Part shown: positions 36,980-44,750 of the stretch, piece by piece
How positions within the stretch are numbered: the first letter of the stretch is position 1
Layout: each line of letters begins with the position of its first letter
Assembly: GCA_039583345.1 (NCBI GenBank)
Contig: JAZDSJ010000002.1
Coordinates: forward strand, 1 to 64,000
DNA from: Tectiglobus diatomicola
Lineage (GTDB): Bacteria; Pseudomonadota; Alphaproteobacteria; Rhizobiales; Hyphomicrobiaceae
DNA length: 64,000 bases
Direction of reading: 5' to 3'
Translations under genes and position numbers: made by a program
Notes under the pieces: generated by a model
The model's input: the letters and a program-made list of their open reading frames with translations, nothing else
The model's database searches: none
Told to the model about the DNA's origin: nothing

Positions 36980-37786
36980 ATGAAAAAACAAAATCTAATG
37001 CAAAAAATTGCTAATCCAAAGTTCTTCATGGCATTAACTGATAAACTATTGCCCGTAATTACATTTCTAGCAATAGGCATAGTTGCTATCGGCATGTATT
37101 TAGCTTTTTTTGTCGCCCCTGTGGATTATCAGCAAGGCCATACAGTCAAAATTATGTTTTTACATGTGCCAAGCGCCTGGCTTGGCATGATGGGGTATGC
37201 GCTAATGGCAATCTCTAGTCTAAGCTATTTAGTGTTTCATCATCCTCTAGCCGATGTGTCTGCCAGATCATGTGCTATTGTAGGTGCTGTTTTCACCTTG
37301 CTAGCTTTGATCACAGGAGCTTTATGGGGTAAACCAATGTGGGGAACATACTGGGTGTGGGATGCGCGACTTACTTCTGTGCTGATATTATTCTTTTTAT
37401 ACCTTGGTATTATAGCTTTACGAAGTTCCATCGATGATGAAGCTCTTGCAAGTAAACAGGCAGCTATAATGGCAATTATAGGTGTTGCAATCTTGCCATT
37501 TATTAAAATCTCCGTTGAAGGTTTAAATATACCATGGCTTGGATTAAATCTACCCAGTTGGAATACACTACACCAACCTCCTAGTGTTCTACGTTCTGGT
37601 GGGCCAACTATACATTCATCGATTTTAGTTCCATTGCTAATTAATGCATTGGGTTTTACCTTAATGTTTTTTGCTTTGCACTTGAAAGCAATGCGCAATG
37701 AAATCTTAAGACGCAAAATAAAGTCTTTAAAGTTAGCAGAGATAGCACGAATCCGATCATATGAATCTACGATTGCAAATTTTTAG
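36980..37786 (+). CDS. ccmC: Heme-handling protein CcmC
   Basis: Loads heme onto CcmE. The 268-residue product has six membrane helices and the tryptophan-rich WWD motif, with GKPMWGTYWVWDARLTS at about 117-133. His62 in FLHVPSAW is one expected axial ligand. The second is expected after the WWD region in SGGPTIHSSI, near residue 213. The start at 36980 gives a normal N-terminus. ccmD follows within 50 bases. Confidence 0.95.
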   Translation: MKKQNLMQKIANPKFFMALTDKLLPVITFLAIGIVAIGMYLAFFVAPVDYQQGHTVKIMFLHVPSAWLGMMGYALMAISSLSYLVFHHPLADVSARSCAIVGAVFTLLALITGALWGKPMWGTYWVWDARLTSVLILFFLYLGIIALRSSIDDEALASKQAAIMAIIGVAILPFIKISVEGLNIPWLGLNLPSWNTLHQPPSVLRSGGPTIHSSILVPLLINALGFTLMFFALHLKAMRNEILRRKIKSLKLAEIARIRSYESTIANF

Positions 37787-37835
37787 TATCGAGTTATTTC
37801 TTTTAAAGTAATATTAACTTGAGGATAATTCTGAA

Positions 37836-38018
37836 ATGTCAAACCTAGGGAAGCATGCTGTATTTATTTGGGGATCGTATGTAATAGCATTTGTTATTCT
37901 TGCTGTATTAATTATCTGGCTCGTTTCTACAGGTAGGGCTTATGCAGCACGTCTTGATGATTTCAAAACACGTGGTATAACACGTCGAAACAGAAACAAT
38001 AATCAGGTTGAGAAGTAA
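37836..38018 (+). CDS. ccmD: Heme exporter protein CcmD
   Basis: A 60-residue single-helix protein that helps release holo-CcmE from CcmC. It has a short N-terminal polar part (GKHAVFIWGSY, the family's typical HA-x-FIW-x-SY), a membrane helix (about 14-31) and a basic C-terminal tail. Its stop overlaps the ccmG start by one base (TAATG), so the two are translationally coupled. Confidence 0.9.
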   Translation: MSNLGKHAVFIWGSYVIAFVILAVLIIWLVSTGRAYAARLDDFKTRGITRRNRNNNQVEK

Positions 38019-38620
38019 TGCTTCCTCACAAGGGTACTCCTTCTAAGATTAAAGTGTGTAGTTTCCGTAATTTCGCAAAGCTTATTTTACCACTTGTAAT
38101 ATTTTTAAGCTTAACAATATTTTTCGGATATTCTCTTAAAAACACTAATCATACAAAGTTACCATCTGTACTAATAGGAAGACCTATACCTGACTACGAT
38201 TTTTTGCCAATGGATGGTTTAAACAGAGATGGTGCTCCAGTTCGTGGCTTTGTTCAATCTAATCGTAATCATGATGCTCCAATGGTGATTAACTTCTTTG
38301 CGTCTTGGTGTGCTCCTTGTATCCAGGAACATTCTGTGCTCAAAAAACTGAAGAAACAAACCGGTATACGCATGATTGGTATTAACTACAAAGACCGACC
38401 TGACGATGGATTACATTTCTTAACCCGATTTGGAAATCCGTTTGATGAGGTAGGGAGAGACGATAACGGACGAGGCTCACTTGAGTGGGGTGTTTATGGA
38501 ATTCCTGAAACTTTCATTGTAAACAAACAGGGTCGCATTATCTACAGACATGTAGGACCGATTGATAAGATCCAATTGCAAAACAAGATAGTGCCTATGA
38601 TTAATGAGTTGTTGAGATAG
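38018..38620 (+). CDS. ccmG: Thiol-disulfide reductase CcmG (DsbE)
   Basis: Membrane-anchored periplasmic thioredoxin that keeps apocytochrome c cysteines reduced. The 200-residue product has an N-terminal membrane anchor (about 20-42) and the active site FASWCAPCIQEH near 91-102. It also has the WGVYGIPETFIVN segment with the cis-Pro, and an RIIYRHVGPI strand. It ends the ccmABCDG run. ccmE, F and H are elsewhere, as is usual in Rhizobiales. Confidence 0.95.
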   Translation: MLPHKGTPSKIKVCSFRNFAKLILPLVIFLSLTIFFGYSLKNTNHTKLPSVLIGRPIPDYDFLPMDGLNRDGAPVRGFVQSNRNHDAPMVINFFASWCAPCIQEHSVLKKLKKQTGIRMIGINYKDRPDDGLHFLTRFGNPFDEVGRDDNGRGSLEWGVYGIPETFIVNKQGRIIYRHVGPIDKIQLQNKIVPMINELLR

Positions 38621-39871
38621 TATGATAAATACATATAAGTTTATTTAGCGTATAGCTCAGCTCGTAGAGATGAGATCTAGGTCGCCATTATTTATAATGG
38701 TAAATGATCACCATTAAGATAAGAATACAATCTCATATATGAATTTTTATCTAAACCGATCAATCTTTTCCATCGGAGGTAGAAGAATACCACATCCGAG
38801 TGAAGATAAAGAAAATTTGTTAAAATTAATAGCCCTTTGGATGAAGCTTTAAATAATTATGTATTGTTATATTTAAACATGAAAAAAGCGGATCTCTATT
38901 AAGCAAAGCTGACTTGCCCTTATTAAAACGGACAAAGAAATAGAAAGAAACAAAACATCACACTGCATCTATGACAATAGCAGTCAGGATATTTCCTAAA
39001 AATCTATACAACATTTATCGAAAATGCAGCATTGAAAACAATATATTACATTTTAAACTTTGATCTTATCATGATAAAGTTTTGATTAAACGTTACTTTT
39101 TTCTATCATAAGAGATGATATGGCAGAATCACCTATTTATAAAATTACATTGCAGAATATCATATTCTGCAAATCATATCTTAATCCTTAACTTAGAAAT
39201 AATTCTCACCAATTAACTACCCCTAAAAGCACTCCTTATATAAGTGAAAATGAAAGACTTACAAAGTTTCTCTACGCAGAATACGTTTACACTGATGCAA
39301 CATAATATAAATACCCATTATGGGTTGGGGAGGAATAGTTTTGCTTGAGGTTTAATAAATTAGTCAAGGTTAATAGTCTTGCAAGAATATGGTAGTATTA
39401 CTTTTCTAATATTAATTGGTTCGATAAGTCCTTTTTCAAGTTATTACAACACGTATTAAAGCTTTGTTTTTGGCTTTAGATAGTTTAGATTTTAGCAATT
39501 CCTGAATTTCAATAAATTAGGTTAATTTAAGCTAGTTTTCATAAAGTGATTATATTAAATTAAGCTCGACCTTAATTTCTAAGAGATGTATATCAAACAC
39601 AAAATACCAGAATTGATGTAGATACATGTCATTTAAGTTTTAAAAAGCTGTGTCTACACAAACTTTTAGTGTCGGACATTTTTTTGACTTTATATTATGA
39701 AGTTTCGCTAAAATATAATTGACTGCGTTGCAGTTACTGGATTCTATAGTCAATAGATCAGTTGATATTTATCCTTGCAGGCCAATTTCCATATTGAAGA
39801 AAGATGTAAGGTCACATAATATTATTATTAGCTCAAACAACCCCCGCAATATAAAATGAAAGTCCATATAA
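38621..39871. other. 1.25 kb gene-free region between ccmG and rph
   Basis: No gene is readable. It contains a palindrome CCATTAT-TT-ATAATGG at 38686-38701, which may end the ccm transcript, a 12-base palindrome at 39066-39077, and a 23-base palindrome at 39150-39172. A short open run near 38760-38850 matches nothing I know. In relatives hrcA-grpE lies divergently from rph; no trace of it is seen. Confidence 0.45.
39150..39172. promoter_or_regulatory. 23-base perfect palindrome with GCAGAAT repeats nearby
   Basis: Two 11-base arms (TTGCAGAATAT and ATATTCTGCAA) flank one central base. Further copies of GCAGAAT lie at 39123-39129 and 39276-39282. A 12-base palindrome TTATCATGATAA sits at 39066-39077. 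The pattern suits a dimeric regulator binding site. It is 700 bases from the nearest start codon (rph), so its target is unclear. Confidence 0.35.
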
Positions 39872-40582
39872 ATGCGTCCGTCAAAACGAAATCCTGACGA
39901 ACTACGCAGCGTTTCGCTCGAGCGTGCAATTTCCATTCACGCTGAGGGGTCATGCTTTATAAAAATTGGAAATACTCAGGTCCTGTGCACAGCCAGTCTT
40001 GAAGAGCGTGTACCTAATTGGCTAAAAGGACAAGGTCGAGGTTGGCTAACAGCAGAGTATGGTATGTTGCCAAGATCAACACATCATCGTATGCGCAGAG
40101 AAATCTCTCAAGGTAAACCATCAGGTAGAACTCAAGAAATTCAAAGACTCATAGGTCGATCATTGCGTTCTGCACTTGATCTTGAGAAGCTAGGTGAACG
40201 TCAAATTTTAGTAGATTGCGACGTCATCCAAGCTGATGGTGGCACACGCACAGCAGCCATTACTGGAGCTTGGGTCGCTCTTAATGATTGCATTAATTGG
40301 ATGAAAGAGCGAAACATGCTCGGATCCGATGTCCTAAAATATAATATCGCAGCTGTATCAGCAGGCATTTATAATGGTATGTGCATACTTGATCTTGACT
40401 ACGCAGAAGACTCAGCAGCTCAAGCCGATGCAAATTTTGTTATGACAGGTGATGGAAGTATTGTAGAAGTACAGGGTACAGCAGAAGGAGAACCCTTTAA
40501 GCAAGAATGTTTCAACACACTTACAGAACTTGCGCGTAAAGGTATTAATGAACTCATTTCTCTACAGAAACTGTCGATATAG
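39872..40582 (+). CDS. rph: Ribonuclease PH
   Basis: Phosphorolytic 3'-exonuclease that trims tRNA precursors. The 236-residue product has the usual MRPSKRNPDELR opening and GNTQVLCTASLEERVP near 40-55. GRGWLTAEYGMLPRSTH follows near 66-82, with RTQEIQRLIGRSLRSALDL, the DCDVIQADGGTRTAAITGA active-site strand, and VEVQGTAEGEPF near the end. The rph-rdgB-hemW order is kept as in other Rhizobiales. Confidence 0.97.
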   Translation: MRPSKRNPDELRSVSLERAISIHAEGSCFIKIGNTQVLCTASLEERVPNWLKGQGRGWLTAEYGMLPRSTHHRMRREISQGKPSGRTQEIQRLIGRSLRSALDLEKLGERQILVDCDVIQADGGTRTAAITGAWVALNDCINWMKERNMLGSDVLKYNIAAVSAGIYNGMCILDLDYAEDSAAQADANFVMTGDGSIVEVQGTAEGEPFKQECFNTLTELARKGINELISLQKLSI

Positions 40583-40659
40583 TATCGTTACTTATTTCAT
40601 ATGCGTCAGATTAATTTGTCTAAGTGAAAAATCTTTATAGAAAGGATCATTGAGGTTTT

Positions 40660-41316
40660 ATGACTACCTACCTTTTGCGCGAAGGTGATAACGTAGTGAT
40701 CGCTAGTCACAACAGCAATAAGATTTGTGAAATAAAAGCTTTACTAGAACCTTACAACATCTCGGCAACGTCAGCACATGAGCTTGGTCTTGCCGAGCCC
40801 TTAGAGACCGGAAAAACATTTCGTGAAAATGCGGCAATCAAATCACGCTCGGCACAGATTGCTACAGGATTACCATCATTAGCAGATGATTCAGGGCTTG
40901 AAGTTAATGATTTAAATGGCTTTCCCGGTGTGTATTCCTCAGATTGGGGCGGACCTAATAGAGATTTTGTTAGTGCCATGCAACGTGTTAAAGATGAGTT
41001 AGTTATGAAAGGGTGCTGGCCAAGCGAGGGCCCTGTTGCTTGCTTCAGCACAACACTTTCCTTTTCCTGGACAGACGGCTCAATCAAGTTCTTTGTAGGT
41101 AAAGTCTATGGACGTTTGGTATGGCCACCTCGTGGCACTTCAGGTTTCGGTTACGATCCTATGTTTAAGCCTGATGGTTACAATAAAACATTCGCTGAAA
41201 TGAATCGTGAAGAAAAAAGTGGTTTGAATACTAGATGCAACACCGCACTTTCCCATCGCGCGCGTGCCTTGGAACTTTTTATTAATGATTGTGTCTCCAA
41301 AGTTCGCACTTTCTAA
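40660..41316 (+). CDS. rdgB: XTP/dITP diphosphatase RdgB (Ham1)
   Basis: Removes deaminated purine nucleotides (XTP, dITP) from the pool. The 218-residue product has the nucleotide-binding IASHNSNKICEIKALL near 14-29 and the metal site LADDSGLEVNDLNGFPGVYS. PRGTSGFGYDPMFKPDG and the closing LSHRARALELF follow, with the Ser-His-Arg substrate loop. AAAGGATCATTGAGG precedes the ATG at 40660. Its 3' end overlaps the start of hemW. Confidence 0.96.
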   Translation: MTTYLLREGDNVVIASHNSNKICEIKALLEPYNISATSAHELGLAEPLETGKTFRENAAIKSRSAQIATGLPSLADDSGLEVNDLNGFPGVYSSDWGGPNRDFVSAMQRVKDELVMKGCWPSEGPVACFSTTLSFSWTDGSIKFFVGKVYGRLVWPPRGTSGFGYDPMFKPDGYNKTFAEMNREEKSGLNTRCNTALSHRARALELFINDCVSKVRTF

Positions 41317-42478
41317 AACTTTAGGTTTTGGTATTTATGTGCACTGGCCATTCTGTGAAACAAAGTGCCCTTACTGTGATTTTAATAGCTATACATACAA
41401 TGGTAAAATTGATGAGGCGGAAGTTCTCTCTGGTTACGTAAAAGAAATATCATATCTTAGATACTTAACCGGTCCCAGATCCGTGACCAGTATTTTTATT
41501 GGTGGCGGTACACCATCTCTGATGTTACCTAGTACAATTGAAGCATTGCTGAGAACTATACAGCAAGCTTGGCATGTTGAAACATGGGCGGAGATTACAT
41601 TAGAAGCCAATCCATCAAGCGTGGAATTAAATCGTTTTCACGCTTACCGTTCAGCCGGAATTAATAGGCTGTCACTTGGAGTTCAAGCTCTAAATGATGT
41701 AGACTTAAAAAAGCTAGGGCGATTACACACAGCTCACCAAGCTATGACAAGTATTGATATCGCTGCAAGTACTTTTCCTAAGTTTTCTTTCGATTTAATT
41801 TACTCTCGTCAAGACCAGAACTTGAATGACTGGTATAGCGAACTTTCACTTGCACTTTCATTTTACAGCCAGCATCTATCAATTTATCAACTTACTATCG
41901 AGGAGAACACACTGTTCGCTGAAAAGCATCGTACTGAAAAGCTACGAATTCCTGGGCCGGAACTTGCTGATGATCTCTATGAGTTGACACAGCAAATGAC
42001 TACTAATGCAGGCATGCCAGGATATGAAATTTCAAATCACGCTGTGCCCGGTCAGGAAAGCCAGCACAATCTTTTATATTGGCGTTATGGAGAGTATGCT
42101 GGCGTTGGCCCTGGCGCACATGGGCGTATAATTTTAAATGGCCGTCGTTTTGCACTATTCAATGAGCACCGACCTGTGCAGTGGCTTGCTAAGATAATTG
42201 AAAATGGAAATGCACTTGTTGAATTTTCTGAACTCAGTCAAAGTGAACAAGCCGATGAATTAATACTTATGGGATTAAGGATAACAGAAGGTATTAATCT
42301 TGAGCGTCTTGCCTGTATTGGGGGTGTAAAGCCAAAAAACCGAAAAGTTTTAGAACTTATCAAACAAAATGCTTTGATTTACTCACCTAACTTAAAAGCA
42401 CTTCGAGCAACAAAACGTGGACGTCTCATTTTAAATAAACTAGTTTTGGAACTTGCAACTTCTCTAGAGACATTATGA
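41285..42478 (+). CDS. hemW: Heme chaperone HemW (radical SAM family)
   Basis: Radical SAM protein related to coproporphyrinogen oxidase HemN but acting as a heme chaperone for respiratory enzymes. The 397-residue product has YVHWPFCETKCPYCDFNSY with the Cys-x3-Cys-x2-Cys cluster, then IGGGTPSLM and EITLEANPSS, and HNLLYWRYGEYAGVGPGAHGR. The HNxxYW and PGAH pattern is the HemW hallmark. The ATG at 41285 overlaps rdgB by 32 bases; an in-frame GTG at 41264 is less likely. It fits with the cytochrome biogenesis genes nearby. Confidence 0.94.
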   Translation: MIVSPKFALSKTLGFGIYVHWPFCETKCPYCDFNSYTYNGKIDEAEVLSGYVKEISYLRYLTGPRSVTSIFIGGGTPSLMLPSTIEALLRTIQQAWHVETWAEITLEANPSSVELNRFHAYRSAGINRLSLGVQALNDVDLKKLGRLHTAHQAMTSIDIAASTFPKFSFDLIYSRQDQNLNDWYSELSLALSFYSQHLSIYQLTIEENTLFAEKHRTEKLRIPGPELADDLYELTQQMTTNAGMPGYEISNHAVPGQESQHNLLYWRYGEYAGVGPGAHGRIILNGRRFALFNEHRPVQWLAKIIENGNALVEFSELSQSEQADELILMGLRITEGINLERLACIGGVKPKNRKVLELIKQNALIYSPNLKALRATKRGRLILNKLVLELATSLETL

Positions 42479-42664
42479 AGGCCTTGTGTTGAAATTAACG
42501 CCACGTTTATAACGATTTAAAACTACATTAACAAATGGTTTAGGTTTCCAAAAAAAATAGATAAGAACTGAATCACCTCAAATATAATTTGAAACAACGC
42601 TTTACTAATGGAATAAAACTTTGTTGATCAAAATATGTGCCTATAAATTTCTGACGTATTGCCT

Positions 42665-43294
42665 ATGTGTTTAATTGCAAACATCAGATCTACCTTAAGG
42701 TCGAATTATGATAGGACTATCAGTATTGCAAGCCATAAATATGCATCTCTGATTTTGTTTGTTGTAGCATTCGCGGAAAGCTCGTTCTTTCCTTTACCGC
42801 CACATGCTATTCTTATACCTATGGTGCTAGCTAAAAGGACCCACGCGTGGAAGTTTGCCGCAATCGCAACTATTGCATCTGTTCTAGGCGGTCTTATAGG
42901 TTATCTAGTTGGCTATACATTCTTTGACAAGATAGGTAAATACGTTCTGGATATCTACGACGTAGCCGAAAAATTTGACACATTTCGTAATAATTATAAC
43001 TATTATGGCGCATGGATTGTGTTTTTTGCGGGCGTTACGCCTTTTCCTTATAAAGTTGTAACTATAGCAAGTGGTGCAATGCAGCTTAATTTAGTTGTAT
43101 TCTTAGTTGCAAGCTTGGTGTCACGTGGTTTGGTATTCTTCTCTATTTGTTGCCTTCTCTATATTTACGGCCAATCGATCAGAGGCTTCATGGAAAGACG
43201 TCTAGGTTTTGTAACTGCAGTTTTCTTAACTCTGATTTTCGCAGGTTTATTTTTGTTAAATATTGGATTCTTTAAAACCATGTTTGAATTCTAG
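42665..43294 (+). CDS. YqaA/DedA-like VTT-domain membrane protein
   Basis: A 209-residue inner-membrane protein of the SNARE-associated (VTT) superfamily, some of whose members translocate lipids; the function here is unknown. The conserved AFAESSFFPLPPHAILIP (loop E and PP) is near 36-53, and FFAGVTPFPYKVVTIASGAM near 120-139 is the second signature. Four to five hydrophobic segments are visible. The ATG at 42665 is preferred over the TTG six bases upstream. dsbB follows 26 bases later, a pair I recall from Rhizobiales. Confidence 0.86.
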   Translation: MCLIANIRSTLRSNYDRTISIASHKYASLILFVVAFAESSFFPLPPHAILIPMVLAKRTHAWKFAAIATIASVLGGLIGYLVGYTFFDKIGKYVLDIYDVAEKFDTFRNNYNYYGAWIVFFAGVTPFPYKVVTIASGAMQLNLVVFLVASLVSRGLVFFSICCLLYIYGQSIRGFMERRLGFVTAVFLTLIFAGLFLLNIGFFKTMFEF

Positions 43295-43320
43295 GACAAA
43301 AAATAGGAGCTGCTTCATAG

Positions 43321-43857
43321 ATGGCATTATCAACGTCAGAAATCGCAGATCAGGCCGCTTACAAATGGGGTGCTGTATCTTTTTTTACTGCTACGGCGAT
43401 CATTATATCAGCTTTTGCATTCGAGCATATTGGTGGATATGAACCATGCGAATTATGTCTTCAGCAACGTTATAGCTACTATATCGGCGTACCTACATCG
43501 CTTATTGCTTTAATTCTCATAGGTCTAGAAAAGCATAAAGTTGCAGCTGCGTTATTTTTTTTAGTTTCACTAATTTTTCTAGCCAATGTCGTGCTTAGTT
43601 CATATCATGCTGGATTTGAGTGGGGCTTTTGGGATGGTCCGGAAACGTGTAGACTTCGTCATCTAGAGCCTCTGATAAATCCTGATAAAGGAATACTTTC
43701 GTTTCTAGAGGACATACGAGAATCAGCCTGTGGTTTTGCTACGTGGAGATATTTAGGACTGTCTTTTGCCGGCTGGAACGCAATATTTTGTATTGCACTT
43801 ACGATTAGCTGTATTAAAACTACTTATTGCATCAAACGAATGATAAGAATCAGGTAA
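43321..43857 (+). CDS. dsbB: Disulfide bond formation protein DsbB family
   Basis: Inner-membrane enzyme that reoxidises DsbA and passes electrons to quinone. The 178-residue product has four predicted helices. Cys43 and Cys46 form the CELC pair in GGYEPCELCLQQR. Cys110 (GPETC) and Cys137 (ESACGF) are the second redox pair. The AGG motif and Tyr-rich first loop are typical of the alphaproteobacterial branch. AGGAG lies 11 bases before the ATG. dsbA is not in the window. Confidence 0.9.
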   Translation: MALSTSEIADQAAYKWGAVSFFTATAIIISAFAFEHIGGYEPCELCLQQRYSYYIGVPTSLIALILIGLEKHKVAAALFFLVSLIFLANVVLSSYHAGFEWGFWDGPETCRLRHLEPLINPDKGILSFLEDIRESACGFATWRYLGLSFAGWNAIFCIALTISCIKTTYCIKRMIRIR

Positions 43858-44750
43858 TACTTTGAATGCAAAAGCAGATTTTTCGATGCCCTCCTCAAGC
43901 TTTTTTGAAGACTTTAATCTGCTATGCATGGCGTTTAAAAAAGTTAAGTATTAGGACAGCCTTATTTTTAGAAAAATAATCAAAACAGAAATTTCTGAAT
44001 AATCATATTACTTATGAAATTGAATTGTAGTGATAGTCGTAAAAATGTATTTTCCATTTTAGAACAAAATTAATTCTTTTGAATATAAAAAAATCGATGG
44101 TGTCTGTATTTTTTTATTGAGTTATGTAATAGACAAGTAACAATTATGCATTAACATATACATGAAAGAAGATCTTTACCTCTCGGCCTGGACTCTTTTT
44201 TGAATGAATATAGCAGCTGAACTTTAACCTGGGAATGTTTGATTACATTGCTGAAACTTTTTGGTATTACTATTAAAGAATATCAAAATTCTAATGCTCT
44301 ATTACACCGCATTGCCTTAGTACAGGCTCTAAATATATACCTCTGAGAAAAATCCAAAACGATTATTACTATCGTTCTTTGACATGCTTTTAATAAAGAA
44401 GTAAAGCCCTCTGCTCGTAAGTCACAAAAGTATACTTTTCTTTGAAAACTAGTTATTTAGTATTATGCTCGGTTACGAGTATCGATCTAGTAAATTTTCT
44501 GAAATTGGCTCCTACAAAAATAAATTTAATTAAAATCAATGTCAAAAAACTAAGTGATAAAATTCCAGTGCTAAATCTGAGAGCTCAGATTTTGATAACG
44601 TAGATGCCTTGCATATTAATAGCACACGTCTCGCTTTTTGATCACAAATACAAGAAATTCTTCTTTGTCATTACGCTGCAATTATATTCTGTTTTATCTA
44701 CAGCCACCTCAGTTTCTGACTTCAATTACTACGCGGAGGAATATATCGGT
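43858..44750. other. Gene-free region between dsbB and parE
   Basis: 893 bases. Apart from the hairpin after dsbB, one plus-strand frame (44221-44343) is open for 41 codons with a helix-like, coding-style sequence (LLKLFGITIKEYQ) but no start codon. The frame of parE extends back to 44604, though the added residues have no family match. Nothing else is supported. Confidence 0.4.
43873..43923 (+). terminator. Hairpin after dsbB, possible terminator
   Basis: AGCAGATT (43873-43880) pairs with AATCTGCT (43916-43923). An inner TCAA-TTGA pair and outer TGCA repeats lengthen the structure. It begins 16 bases after the stop codon. The T-run lies inside the loop and not behind the stem, so this is a weak case. 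Confidence 0.35.

Noticed and set aside
38648..38690. A tRNA-like D-arm (TAGCTCAGCTCGTAGAG) after ccmG.
   Set aside because: No acceptor stem, anticodon loop or T-arm follows, so a tRNA or even a clear tRNA relic cannot be supported.
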